A stretch of 36,587 nt of DNA from Rhodocyclaceae bacterium (lineage in GTDB: Bacteria > Pseudomonadota > Gammaproteobacteria > Burkholderiales > Rhodocyclaceae): contig NKXK01000013.1 in assembly GCA_004379165.1 (NCBI GenBank), positions 1-36,587 on the forward strand, given 5' to 3'. A program made the position numbers and the translations under genes. Below are positions 16,490 through 25,528 of this stretch, piece after piece. The notes below the pieces were generated by a model. That model saw only the letters and a list, made by a program, of their open reading frames with translations, made no database searches and was not told the origin of the DNA. The stretch's first letter is position 1; the number at the start of each line of letters is the position of its first letter.

Positions 16490-17902
16490 ATGCGAATCCG
16501 ATTTCTCGGTGGTGCCGGTGAAGTGACCGGTTCCTGCACGCTGGTCGAGGCCGGCGAGCGGCGTTTTCTGGTCGATTGCGGCATGTTTCAGGGCGGTGGC
16601 GAGGCGTATCAAAAGAACCTGCGCGCCTTCGATTTCGGCTTCGATGTCCGGCAGATTGACTTCGTCCTACTGACCCACGCCCACATCGACCACAGCGGCC
16701 TCCTGCCCCGGTTGGCGATGCTCGGTTATCGCGGTCCGGTCTATGCCACGCCGGCAACCATCGCGCTATTGGAGGTGCTGCTGCCAGACAGTGCGCACAT
16801 TCAGGAAAAGGAATCCGAGTGGCAGTTGCGTCATCGCCGTCGGCGCGGTAGCAGTGAGCGGGGGATTTCCCCACCGCTCTATAGCGTTGTCCAGGCGCAA
16901 TCGGCCTTGCGCTTGCTGCGGCCTGTGGAATACGGAGAAGAGCTTAATCCCGCTGATGGCGTGCAGGTCAGCTTTCAAGATGCCGGACACATTCTCGGTT
17001 CGGCTTCGCTGCAGGTGGTGCTCGGGCAAGGGCGGCGCGCCCGTCGGCTGGTTTTCTCCGGCGATCTGGGCATGCCCGACCGGCCGGTGCTGCAGGATCC
17101 GTCACCGCCGCCGGCGACCGCTGATCTCTTGCTGATCGAATCGACGTATGGCGACCGCTTGCACCGGCCGCTGCCGGAAACCCTCGATGAAATAGTCGCC
17201 GCCTTCCAGCGGACGCAGGCCGCTGGCGGTAATTTGGTGATTCCGGCTTTTGCGGTGGGGCGGACGCAGGAAATACTGTTCCTTCTCGCCGATCTGGTCC
17301 GCAGTGGTCGCCTGGCGCAACTCAAGGTCTACGTCGATTCGCCGATGGCCTCGCGGGCGACCGAGATCACGATGGCTTTTCCGCGGTTGCTGGATACCGA
17401 AACCCGTGCTTTGGCAGCCTGGCTGAAGGCACACCCGAAGAAGATGAGCGTCGAGTTTGTCAGCGATGCCGAGCGTTCGAAGCAGCTCAATGCCATCCGC
17501 CATGGAGCCGTGATCATTTCGGCGAGTGGCATGTGCGAGGCCGGCCGGATCAAGTACCACCTGCGCGAAAACCTGCCGCGCAGCGAATCGACGATCCTGA
17601 TCGCCGGCTTTCAGGCGGCCGGCACGCTGGGGCGACGTCTGGTCGATGGCGCGCGGCTGGTTCGTCTCTTTGGCGAGCAGGTGCCGGTCCGCGCCCGGAT
17701 TTACACCGTCGGCGGCTTGTCGGCGCATGCCGATCAATCGGCCTTGCTCGGCTGGCTGGCACGGTTTCATGCTGCACCCGGGCAGACCTTCGTGGTGCAT
17801 GGTGAGGCTTCGGCGGCTGGTCATTTCGCCGAGGCCATCCGCCAGCGTTTGGGTTGGCAGAATGTCAGTGTTCCAGAGCATGACCAGACGGTAACGCTGT
17901 AG
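16490..17902 (+). CDS. Metallo-beta-lactamase/beta-CASP RNA nuclease-like protein
   Basis: The 470-residue protein (start at 16490, with TTGAGGAT upstream) begins RIRFLGGAGEVTGSC and has the zinc motif HAHIDH (H63, H65, D67, H68), HILGS, SGDLGMPDRP, a beta-CASP domain in the middle and the RNA-specificity segment ending GLSAHADQ...VVHGEASAAGHFAEAI. This matches the CPSF73-like (YsH1) exonuclease family that acts on RNA. It directly precedes phaC, as is common near PHB genes in betaproteobacteria, but a specific link is not established. Confidence 0.9.
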   Translation: MRIRFLGGAGEVTGSCTLVEAGERRFLVDCGMFQGGGEAYQKNLRAFDFGFDVRQIDFVLLTHAHIDHSGLLPRLAMLGYRGPVYATPATIALLEVLLPDSAHIQEKESEWQLRHRRRRGSSERGISPPLYSVVQAQSALRLLRPVEYGEELNPADGVQVSFQDAGHILGSASLQVVLGQGRRARRLVFSGDLGMPDRPVLQDPSPPPATADLLLIESTYGDRLHRPLPETLDEIVAAFQRTQAAGGNLVIPAFAVGRTQEILFLLADLVRSGRLAQLKVYVDSPMASRATEITMAFPRLLDTETRALAAWLKAHPKKMSVEFVSDAERSKQLNAIRHGAVIISASGMCEAGRIKYHLRENLPRSESTILIAGFQAAGTLGRRLVDGARLVRLFGEQVPVRARIYTVGGLSAHADQSALLGWLARFHAAPGQTFVVHGEASAAGHFAEAIRQRLGWQNVSVPEHDQTVTL

Positions 17903-17939
17903 CATAATCAAAATCTTCTGAAAGCATGAGGTAATCGCG

Positions 17940-19688
17940 ATGTCGAGCAGTTTTCCGAACAAGTCCGGTGCCATCAACACCAATGCCCTGAGCCCCTTTG
18001 AGGCCCTTGGTCAGTCGGTCAGCAAGGCGATCGATCCCTTCGGTGTCACGACCTCGTTGCTCAATGCCCAGATGGCCTGGCTGATGCATCCGCAGGAGTT
18101 TGCCCGCGCAGTCATCGGCCTATCGGGCGACCTTATGTCGCTGCAGACGCATGTCATGCGCCGCGCCATGGGGATTCCCTCGGATGATGTTATTGCGCCC
18201 AATGCCGATGATGCACGCTTTGCCGATCCGGTGTGGACCGACTCGGCGACCTGGGACATCATCAAGGAGTGGTATCTCGCCTTCACCCACCGGCTCGAGG
18301 ACATGTATTTCGAGACACCGGGCTTGTCCGACCGCGAACGCCGCCGGGCGGCCTTCTGGTTGCGCAAGTGGCTGAACCTTGTCGCGCCGACCAATTATTT
18401 CTGGCTCAACCCGGTGGCGATGCAGCGCTTTGTCGAGACCAACGGCGACAGCCTGCGCCAGGGCTGGCAGAACCTGCAGCGCGACATCAAGGCGAAGAAC
18501 ATCCTGATGGTCGAACCGGATGCCTTTACCGTCGGCAAGGATCTGGCAAAAACACCGGGCAAGGTGGTATTCCGTAACCGTCTGGTGGAGCTGATCCACT
18601 ACGCCCCGACGACGGAGAAAGTCCGCGCAACGCCCATCGTCATCATTACGCCGTGGATCAACAAGTTTTACATCCTCGACCTGACGGCCAAGAAGAGCAT
18701 GGTGAAATACCTGACCGATCAGGGCTTCTCGGTGTTCATTACCAGCTGGAAGAATCCGGGCGAGGACCTGTCAGGGATCCGTTTTGATGATTACCTGCTC
18801 GAGGGCGTCAACGAGGTGGTGCGTGTGGCCACCGAATTCTGCAAGGTCCCGCAGGTGCATCTTGTCGGCTACTGCATCGGCGGGACACTGGTCACGACCT
18901 ATATGGCCTGGGCCAACAAGCACTTTGCCCAGGGCAAAGTGCCGGTTGCGCACTGGACCTTGTTTACGACACTGACCGATTTCTCGCACCCGGGTGATAT
19001 CGACGTTTTCATTGACGAGGCCAGTATCGGGGCGCTTGAGGAGTCGATGGCCAAGAAGGGTTATCTCGACGGTAGTGAAATGGCGAGTTCTTTCCGCCTC
19101 CTGCGTTCGAACAGCCTGGTCTGGAACTACTGGGTACACAGCTATCTGCTTGGCGATAGCCTGCCTGCATTCGACGTGCTCTTCTGGAACATGGACACCA
19201 CGCGCATGCCTCAGGCGATGCACTCTTACTATCTGCGCGAGATGTACCTGCACAACAACCTGATCAAGCGCGACAAGCTGACCATCGGCGGCGAGAAGAT
19301 TGACCTTGATGCCATCACCCAGCCGCTCTATGCCGTCACCGCCGAGGACGATCACATCGCGCCCTGGAAGCAGTGCTACCGCATCCGCAAGTACATCAAT
19401 GTCACGGCGCCGGTTCGCTTTGTCCTGTCCACCTCCGGTCACATTCTCGGCATCGTCAATCCGCCGGCCAACCCGCCCAAGCGTGCCTACTGGATCGCCG
19501 AGCCGGACCGCAACGAACACTGGGAGCATTGGTTCGAACGCGCCGACAAGAAACCCGGCACCTGGTGGGAGGACTGGACGTCTTGGCTCAACGAGCGCAC
19601 CGGCAATCTGGTTGAACCGTATCCGGCAGCCAATAGAAAATTCCCGTCGCTGGCTGATGCACCCGGCACCTACGTGCTTGAAAAGTGA
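17940..19688 (+). CDS. phaC: Class I poly(3-hydroxyalkanoate) synthase
   Basis: PhaC polymerises (R)-3-hydroxybutyryl-CoA into PHB at the granule surface. The 582-residue protein has the N-terminal helical region of class I synthases and an alpha/beta hydrolase core with the lipase-like box GYCIGG (C312), the catalytic Asp in AEDDHIAPW (D471) and His in TSGHILG (H501). The ATG at 17940 follows TGAGGT. Neither phaA nor phaB is in the window. Nearby Pta/AckA and Hox would compete for acetyl-CoA and NADH, so this locus sits at a redox branch point. Confidence 0.96.
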   Translation: MSSSFPNKSGAINTNALSPFEALGQSVSKAIDPFGVTTSLLNAQMAWLMHPQEFARAVIGLSGDLMSLQTHVMRRAMGIPSDDVIAPNADDARFADPVWTDSATWDIIKEWYLAFTHRLEDMYFETPGLSDRERRRAAFWLRKWLNLVAPTNYFWLNPVAMQRFVETNGDSLRQGWQNLQRDIKAKNILMVEPDAFTVGKDLAKTPGKVVFRNRLVELIHYAPTTEKVRATPIVIITPWINKFYILDLTAKKSMVKYLTDQGFSVFITSWKNPGEDLSGIRFDDYLLEGVNEVVRVATEFCKVPQVHLVGYCIGGTLVTTYMAWANKHFAQGKVPVAHWTLFTTLTDFSHPGDIDVFIDEASIGALEESMAKKGYLDGSEMASSFRLLRSNSLVWNYWVHSYLLGDSLPAFDVLFWNMDTTRMPQAMHSYYLREMYLHNNLIKRDKLTIGGEKIDLDAITQPLYAVTAEDDHIAPWKQCYRIRKYINVTAPVRFVLSTSGHILGIVNPPANPPKRAYWIAEPDRNEHWEHWFERADKKPGTWWEDWTSWLNERTGNLVEPYPAANRKFPSLADAPGTYVLEK

Positions 19689-19742
19689 CCGTTGAATGCT
19701 CGCCGCTGATGCTTTGTGCCATGCAGCCTAGCGCGGCGGCGA

Positions 19743-20035
19743 GGGACTTGATACATTGCTGCTGTTTCTGACGGAGATGGTGGATTGGCTATTGGTATAG
19801 CCCTGACCACGACAACTCGCCAGCCTGCGCAAGGAGTTGAAGCGGGCGCTTGAAGACGCCTTTCAGAAGGTTTAGTTGGGGGCGTATTGGCCAAGTCGGC
19901 AAAAATAGAAGCGACGTAGTGGAAACCTTTGCCGTGCCCTTGGCTCAGGTATCGGGGGATTTCGATGGCATCGTCGAGGAAATCCACAGTGCGCTCGAGT
20001 CGCTGCGAGGTTCGGCGTTCCTGACGGTAAACTGA
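19743..20035 (+). pseudogene. Remnant of a small helical protein gene
   Basis: The stretch after phaC has coding-like pieces broken by stops and a frameshift. One frame gives LASLRKELKRALEDAFQKV then TAG; another gives GDFDGIVEEIHSALESLRG and ends ...FLTVN at a TGA (20033-20035). Joined, they suggest a short charged coiled-coil or helical protein. Its position after phaC makes a phasin-like origin conceivable, but no motif proves it. No intact gene is visible between 19689 and 20051. Confidence 0.4.
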
Positions 20036-20051
20036 ACATCGAGGGGGAAAC

Positions 20052-20793
20052 GTGAAAAAGACGGAAACAATATTCCAGGGATGGCAATCACAATTGGGTG
20101 GCGATTGTTCATGATCCAGACAAACCCAATTGCCTGATCGACACCAACGAATACCTGGTGACTCACGGCGGGTAGGGGATGCTGCGTGACCCGGTGGGGG
20201 GCGAGGTCTTTCCGGCAGTGTTCTCGGCCTTGTCCTCGGAATTCGATCCCTCGGCACTGAGCGCCATTTTCGCTTCCCACCAGGATCATGACATTCGTTC
20301 GTCGCTGGCCCTGTGGCTGGAATTCAATCCAAAGATGCGCTGTTATCTCAGCTGGCTCTGGGGCAGTTTCATCCCGCATTTCGGTGGCACGGCAGAGACA
20401 TTCGTCACTCTCCCCGACGAGGGGGCCGATATTGCACTGGATGGACTCTCGCTGCGCGCGGTGCCGGCGCATTACCTGTATTCCTAGGGCAACTTCCATC
20501 TTTACGACAAGGTCGCCAAAGTGCTGTTCTCGGGCGACATCGGTCCCGCACTGTTGCCGCCCGGCGAGGACGGGTTGTTTGTCGAGAATTTCGACAAGCA
20601 CATCCGCCATGCCGAAGGCTTCCATCGACGCTGGATGGGTTCCAATGACACCAAGCGCCGCTGGTGCGAGCGGGTGTCGCAACTGGACATCGACATGCTT
20701 TGTCCGCAGCACGGTGCCATTTATCGCGGCGCTGACGTGCAACGCTTCATCAACTGGTTTGACAACCTGCAGGTCGGGATTGTCAGTGCCTGA
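20052..20793 (+). pseudogene. Broken ODP-type metallo-beta-lactamase-fold protein gene
   Basis: A ribosome site (GAGGGGG) and GTG start at 20052 lead into a frame that shifts at a run of G (20078-20080), then continues as DGNHNWVAIVHDPDKPN to a TAG (20173-20175), resumes MLRDPVGGEVFPAVFSALSS to a second TAG (20485-20487), and resumes again GNFHLYDKVAKVLFSGDIGPA to the end. The two later pieces are in the same frame. Intact relatives are oxygen-binding di-iron MBL proteins (motif SHQDHD here, then HFGG, SGDIG and PQHG). Three separate lesions make it a pseudogene. Hemerythrin follows immediately. Confidence 0.85.
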
Positions 20794-20880
20794 TTGAATC
20801 TGATTTGACGATGGTCAAGGCGGTCATTCTCCCCCGCGCCGGAGAATGGCTGCTACCGAACGACGCAGAGAACCAACACA

Positions 20881-21327
20881 ATGACCACTATTAGAACTTT
20901 CATGACCGACGATCATCGCCACTGCGATGATCTCTTTGCCGAATCCGAGCTGGCCGTTGCTGCCGGCAACGCCCAGGCCGCCATCGCCGCCTTCGGTCAT
21001 TTCCGCCTGGCAACGCTGGCGCACTTCGACAGCGAGGAAAAGACACTCTTTCCGACCTTTGAGGCCAAGACCGGCATGACCATGGGTCCGACGCAGGTGA
21101 TGCGCATGGAGCACGCCCAGATGCGGACGCTGCTCGACGAAGCGCGTGATGCGCTTGCAGCCGGTAACAGGGACGATTTCCTGGGTATCGCCGAGACCCT
21201 GCTGATCATGATGCAACAGCACAATATGAAGGAAGAGAACGTGCTTTACCCAATGTGCGACCAGCATCTGCCGGGCGAGACGCCGGAGTTGCTGGCACGA
21301 CTGGAAACGGAGCTGGCCGAAGCATGA
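20881..21327 (+). CDS. Hemerythrin HHE-domain protein
   Basis: The 148-residue four-helix protein has the di-iron ligands of the HHE family: DDHRHCD at the N-terminus, HFRLATLAHFDSEEKTLFP, RMEHAQM and QQHNMKEENVLYP. Such proteins bind O2 or NO, or store iron, in the cytosol. It overlaps the DUF2249 gene by ATGA. The set hemerythrin, DUF2249 and membrane protein is typical of denitrifier NO-response clusters, which suggests NO or O2 handling. Confidence 0.92.
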   Translation: MTTIRTFMTDDHRHCDDLFAESELAVAAGNAQAAIAAFGHFRLATLAHFDSEEKTLFPTFEAKTGMTMGPTQVMRMEHAQMRTLLDEARDALAAGNRDDFLGIAETLLIMMQQHNMKEENVLYPMCDQHLPGETPELLARLETELAEA

Positions 21328-21551
21328 GTCATCCGAAGACACCGAATGTGGTCGACGCCCGCTACATGGAGCCACCCGAGCCCTTTGTCCAGACCATGGA
21401 AATGCTTGACCGCTTGCAGCCGGGCGAAAAAATGTTGCTGCTGCTCTTCCGCGAGCCGCATCCGCTTTACAAGATCCTGCGTCAGAACGGTCACGACTAC
21501 GAAACCGAGCTGACCGCCGACGGCACTTTCGAAATTCTGATCAGCCGCTGA
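21324..21551 (+). CDS. DUF2249 domain protein
   Basis: This 75-residue protein begins MSHPKTPNVVDARYMEPPEPF and matches the DUF2249 style: a TusA-like alpha/beta fold with an early VDAR...PPEPF segment and a central LQPGEKMLLLLFREPHPLY. It lacks the TusA catalytic Cys. The start overlaps the hemerythrin stop (ATGA), so the two are translated together. The function is unknown; the family travels with hemerythrins and NO/denitrification genes. Confidence 0.85.
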   Translation: MSHPKTPNVVDARYMEPPEPFVQTMEMLDRLQPGEKMLLLLFREPHPLYKILRQNGHDYETELTADGTFEILISR

Positions 21552-21597
21552 GCGGCGGTCCGGTTTTCCAGCCCTTCACGCCTTTCGGGCTACAACG

Positions 21598-22896
21598 ATG
21601 CAGGCGCTCCTGTCCTTTGAAAACGCGCCGCCCTTCGCGGCGCCGTTGCGCTTTTTCCTCACCGCGCCCGCCTTCGGGGTGCTCGGTGGCCTCCTGCTGG
21701 CCTGGGTTGGTGCCGATGTCATGGCCTCGCGCTGGATGCCGGCGACACTGGCATTGACGCACCTGATCACCATCGGCTTCATGCTGCAGATCATGCTTGG
21801 CGCGCTGATCCAGATCCTGCCAGTGGTGGCCGGGGCCAATCTGCCGCAGCCGCTGGTGTTGGCACGGGTCGTCAATATCGGCCTGTCGCTCGGTGCCTTG
21901 CTGCTGGCCGGCGGCTTTCTGGATTCGCAGCCGCGCCTGCTGGGTGCCGGTGCCGGCGCGCTTGGCTTGACGGCCAGTATTTTTCTGCTCGCTGCCGCAC
22001 AGGCTCTGCGCGGTGTGCCGACCACCAGCCCGACGACTCGTGGTCTCAAACTGGCCATGCTCGGTCTCGGCGGTGTGGTCGGTCTCGGTTTGTTACTGGT
22101 GCTGGCGCTGGTTTTCGGCTGGAATGTGCCGCTGCTTCAACTAGTCGATCTCCATGCCGGCTGGGGATTGGCTGGCTGGGGCGGTGTGCTGCTGGCGGCA
22201 GTCGCCTTTGTCGTTGTCCCGATGTTCCAGCTGACGCCGGGGTATCCGGCGAAGCCCAGCTGGTGGTTCCCGCGCCTGATCCTCGGGGCGCTACTGCTGT
22301 GGACGCTGGCGGTTCTCGCCGGCTGGCCGGCGCTGGCTGCCCTCTGTCAGGCGCTGGCAGCGATTACTGGCATTGTCTTCGCGCTGCTGACCATGCGCCT
22401 GCAATCGCTGCGTCGTCGCGCCCGGCCGGATGTTACCTATCGCTACTGGCAGCTGGGGCTGGTCGCTGCCATTTTTGCCCTGATTATGTTGTTCACCGCG
22501 GCAGTCATGCCGGGCATTGCTGACGACCCGCGCTGGACCATCGCTTTCGGTGTGATCCTGATGGCCGGCGGCTTCATTCCCTTCATCATCGGCATGATCT
22601 ACAAGATCGTGCCTTTTCTGGCCTGGCTGCACCTGCAGAATTGTGGTCAGGCAAAAGTGCCAGCGCCTGCGATGAACAAGCTGCTGCCGGATGCGGAAAT
22701 GCAGGCGCAGTGGCGCAGCTACCTCGTCGCTTTTATGCTGCTGGCGCTAGCCTGCCTGTTTCCGGATTCGTTTGCCCGCGTGGCCGGTGTCGCGTATGCC
22801 GTCGCCAATGCCTGGCTGATGCTGACCCTGGTCCGCGCCATCCGCCGCTATCGCCAGCACACCGTGTTGATCCTTGAAAAACTCGCCGCCCGATGA
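21598..22896 (+). CDS. Multi-span membrane protein (about 12 TM, oxidase/NnrS-like)
   Basis: The 432-residue protein is almost entirely hydrophobic, with about eleven or twelve membrane helices. Histidines inside helices (for example LALTHLITIGFMLQIMLGAL) recall heme-copper-oxidase-subunit-I-like or NnrS-like membrane proteins, but I see no full copper-site motif. Its place after hemerythrin and DUF2249 fits a role in NO or oxygen handling. The ATG has only a weak ribosome site. It overlaps the SirB2 gene by ATGA. Confidence 0.8.
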   Translation: MQALLSFENAPPFAAPLRFFLTAPAFGVLGGLLLAWVGADVMASRWMPATLALTHLITIGFMLQIMLGALIQILPVVAGANLPQPLVLARVVNIGLSLGALLLAGGFLDSQPRLLGAGAGALGLTASIFLLAAAQALRGVPTTSPTTRGLKLAMLGLGGVVGLGLLLVLALVFGWNVPLLQLVDLHAGWGLAGWGGVLLAAVAFVVVPMFQLTPGYPAKPSWWFPRLILGALLLWTLAVLAGWPALAALCQALAAITGIVFALLTMRLQSLRRRARPDVTYRYWQLGLVAAIFALIMLFTAAVMPGIADDPRWTIAFGVILMAGGFIPFIIGMIYKIVPFLAWLHLQNCGQAKVPAPAMNKLLPDAEMQAQWRSYLVAFMLLALACLFPDSFARVAGVAYAVANAWLMLTLVRAIRRYRQHTVLILEKLAAR

Positions 22897-23276
22897 GCTA
22901 CCTGCTGCTAAAACATCTGCATGTCACCTGCGTCGTGCTCAGTAGCCTCGGTTTTTGCCTGCGCGGCTACTGGATGCTGGTCGAGTCGCCGCGGAGGACG
23001 CTGCGACTGTCCCGTGTGTTGCCGCATCTGGTCGATACACTGTTACTCGGCAGCGCCCTGACCATGGCCTGGATGAGCGGCCAGTATCCCTTTGTGATGC
23101 CGTGGCTGACCGCCAAGTTCTTCGGCCTCCTCGCCTATATCCTGCTCGGCACGATGGCGCTCAAGCGCGGCCGGACAAAAGCGATCCGCAGCCGCTTTCT
23201 GCTGCTGGCATTGCTGGCCTATGGCTACATCGTCAGTGTCGCGCTGACCCGCAGCGCGACCCTCGGCGTGCTCTGA
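22893..23276 (+). CDS. SirB2-family membrane protein
   Basis: The 127-residue protein has four membrane helices and opens with YLLLKHLHVTCVVLSSLGF, like SirB2-family proteins of unknown function. Histidines in the first and second helices (HLH, PHLVDTLLL) are conserved in the style of the family. Its start overlaps the end of the preceding membrane-protein gene, and its stop is six bases from the convergent regulator. Confidence 0.85.
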   Translation: MSYLLLKHLHVTCVVLSSLGFCLRGYWMLVESPRRTLRLSRVLPHLVDTLLLGSALTMAWMSGQYPFVMPWLTAKFFGLLAYILLGTMALKRGRTKAIRSRFLLLALLAYGYIVSVALTRSATLGVL

Positions 23277-23282
23277 ACAGCC

Positions 23283-25274
23283 TTACATCCGCCCCAGCTT
23301 GCGATACAGCGTGTTGCGGCTGATGCCCAGCTTGCGGGCGGCCGACGAGATATTCCCGCCGGCGGCTTCCAGTGCTCGCAGGGCGGCCTGACGGCTGATT
23401 TCATCGAGGCTGTTGGCGGGTTCAAGTGGTGCCGCAGCCCATTTGTCGAAACCCTGGCCGGCAACGACCGGTGGCGGCGGAGCCAGTTCGAACAGTTCTT
23501 CCGGCAGGTGGCTCTCGGTGATCAGGGTTTCATGGTCGTCGAGCAGCGCGATGGCGACACGAATGACATTGAACATCTGGCGGATATTGCCGGGCCAGGC
23601 GTAGCTCTCGATGGCGCTGAGGGCCGCCTCGGAAAAACGGACCTTGAGCTCGCGGGTCGCACTTTCAGCGGCGGCCAGCTTATGCACCATGGTCCGGATG
23701 TCGGTTCGCTCACGCAGGGCCGGCAACGTGACGCTCATGCCATTCAGGCGATAGTAGAGATCCTCGCGGAAGGTGCCGCGGGCGACTTCCTCACGCAGTT
23801 TGCGGTGCGTGGCACAGACCAGCGAGATATCGACCTGGATCGCCCGGGTGCTGCCCAGCGGTGTGACGCAGCGTTCCTGAAGCACGCGCAGCAAGCGAGC
23901 CTGCAAGTTGAGCGGCATGTCGCCGATTTCGTCGAGGAAGAGGGTGCCGCCGTGCGCCTGTTGAATCTTGCCCGGCGCACCTTCCTTGCGGGCGCCGGTG
24001 AAGGCGCCGCCCTGATAGCCGAAGAGTTCGGACTCGATGAGGGTTTCCGGAATCGAAGCGCAATTCAGTGCGACGAAGGGCATCGCGCTGCGCGGTCCGC
24101 TGTTGTGGAAGGCCTTGGCGAACATTTCCTTGCCGGCACCCGATTCGCCCTGAATCAGGATCGGGATGTCGCGACCGAGCATCCGCCTTGCACGATCGAT
24201 GGCCAGTTGCAGGCGGGCGTCGCCGGTATTGAGGGTGTCCAGCGTCAGCGCCGGGTTGGGTTGGGCGGCCGCTTCCGGTTTGCGGACCACACGGGTAACC
24301 GGCTCCTCATCGTAGATGCGGCTGCTGATCGCGGGCGGGGGCAAATGGCCGCGCAGGCTGACGTAGATCGGCTTGCCATTGACGTTGAGGGCCAGGTGGC
24401 CCTGTGGGTTGAGGCGCAGCCGGTCAATCAGTGTCGCCAGATTGCTCTCGAAGACCATCGAAAAGTCGCGGCGCACCGCATCAACCTGGCGGATGCCCAG
24501 CAACTGCGTGCCGAGACGGCTCATCGCCAGCACTTGTCCGTCTGGCGATACGGCTGCGAGTCCTTCGTTCGGGCTGCCAAGAAAATCCGGGCGGCTGTGG
24601 AAGCAAACGAGGATATCGCGGGCATGCACCGTCTCGAACAGGCGCTTCTCGAGCAGTGCCGAGGACATCCTGACCAGCCCCAGCGTGTGCCTCTGGAAGC
24701 TGCGGTAGTCGCCGGAAATGTCGAGCACGCCGACGAGGCGGCCGTCCGGGCCGAAAACCGGGCTGGCGCAGCAGGTCAGGAAGCCATTGCTGCGCATGAA
24801 GTGCTCCGAGCCGAGGACGGCGACGGCGTGTTCTTCGGCCAGTGCGGTGCCGATAGCGTTGGTACCGCGCTGGATTTCATCCCAAGAGGCGCCGGCAGAG
24901 AGCAGAACGCGGTCAGCACGGCCGACGAAATCGGGGTCGCCAACGGTTTCCAGCAGCAGGCCGCTGGCGTCGGCGAGGATGACCATGCTTCCCGAGTCGC
25001 GGATCTGCTCGAAGACATGCTCCATGATCGGCCGGCCCTGCTGCAGCAGGTATTGATTGCGCTGCTGCTCGGTTTTCAGCGCCATGCGGTCCATGGCATT
25101 GCCGTCCAGACAGGCGCCGGAGTCGGCAAGGCCGAATTGGCGGCAGCGCTCCCAAGAGCGCAGGATGAGTGGATCGACGAGGCCATCCGGCAATTCGCCC
25201 TGCTCGAAAAACAGGGCGCGTGCCTGCTGAATCCGCTCGCCGTGAATTTCCGGCAACAAATTGACCTGTCCCAT
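23283..25274 (-). CDS. Sigma-54-dependent activator, AcoR-like
   Basis: This bacterial enhancer-binding protein is 663 residues long from the ATG at 25274, which has GGAGGAG just upstream (the frame stays open further up without support). A GAF-type sensor region (about 75-220) and a PAS-like linker (about 235-310) precede an AAA+ domain with Walker A GESGAGKE (376-383), GAFTGA (423-428, contact with sigma-54) and Walker B GGTLFLDE (442-449). A Fis-type helix-turn-helix (SSAARKLGISRNTLYRKLG) ends it. It is divergent from the pedF operon, which carries a -24/-12 promoter. By analogy with AcoR/ExaE-type regulators it should switch on alcohol or aldehyde oxidation. Confidence 0.94.
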   Translation of the reverse strand: MGQVNLLPEIHGERIQQARALFFEQGELPDGLVDPLILRSWERCRQFGLADSGACLDGNAMDRMALKTEQQRNQYLLQQGRPIMEHVFEQIRDSGSMVILADASGLLLETVGDPDFVGRADRVLLSAGASWDEIQRGTNAIGTALAEEHAVAVLGSEHFMRSNGFLTCCASPVFGPDGRLVGVLDISGDYRSFQRHTLGLVRMSSALLEKRLFETVHARDILVCFHSRPDFLGSPNEGLAAVSPDGQVLAMSRLGTQLLGIRQVDAVRRDFSMVFESNLATLIDRLRLNPQGHLALNVNGKPIYVSLRGHLPPPAISSRIYDEEPVTRVVRKPEAAAQPNPALTLDTLNTGDARLQLAIDRARRMLGRDIPILIQGESGAGKEMFAKAFHNSGPRSAMPFVALNCASIPETLIESELFGYQGGAFTGARKEGAPGKIQQAHGGTLFLDEIGDMPLNLQARLLRVLQERCVTPLGSTRAIQVDISLVCATHRKLREEVARGTFREDLYYRLNGMSVTLPALRERTDIRTMVHKLAAAESATRELKVRFSEAALSAIESYAWPGNIRQMFNVIRVAIALLDDHETLITESHLPEELFELAPPPPVVAGQGFDKWAAAPLEPANSLDEISRQAALRALEAAGGNISSAARKLGISRNTLYRKLGRM

Positions 25275-25346
25275 CTCTCCTCCAAACCCTGCCTGATCCG
25301 GCATTTTTTCGTTGTGCTGCTGCAAAACGTAACACCTGCCCCGTAA

Positions 25347-25436
25347 ATCAACAAGTGACGTCAGTTGATGCCGATTTCTGCAGCAATAGGTGTGCCAGAT
25401 CGCCTTTTTCCCTGCTAATTGACGCCAACCGGTTGG
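25347..25436 (+). promoter_or_regulatory. Candidate activator-binding sites upstream of pedF
   Basis: Two palindromes lie 45-130 bp upstream of the sigma-54 promoter: ATCAAC-N11-GTTGAT at 25347-25369 (its spacer contains TGACGTCA) and CCAACCGGTTGG at 25425-25436. Enhancer-binding proteins usually bind such dyads at this distance. Assignment to the adjacent AcoR-like protein is inference. Confidence 0.45.
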
Positions 25437-25466
25437 GGAATGCACTGAAAGACCAACTTGAGTGCC

Positions 25467-25482
25467 TGGCACAGGCTTTGCA
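25467..25482 (+). promoter_or_regulatory. Sigma-54 (-24/-12) promoter of the pedF operon
   Basis: TGGCAC (25467-25472), five bases, then TTGCA (25478-25482) is an exact match to the sigma-54 consensus with correct GG/GC spacing. The GTG of the cytochrome gene is 46 bases further on, preceded by AAGGAG. The divergent gene encodes a GAFTGA-containing activator. Confidence 0.9.
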
Positions 25483-25528
25483 GAGCAGGCTCACACCGAT
25501 TCCACCGGCCATTCATCAAGGAGACAAC

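Noticed and set aside
20173..20487. Two in-frame TAG codons in the MBL gene read as amber recoding.
   Set aside because: A frameshift near the start also breaks the gene, and intact neighbours show no sign of TAG recoding; decay is simpler.
23508..25346. Long plus-strand ORF of 612 residues opposite the AcoR-like gene.
   Set aside because: It is antisense to a protein with Walker A/B, GAFTGA and HTH motifs, and itself shows no recognisable domain.
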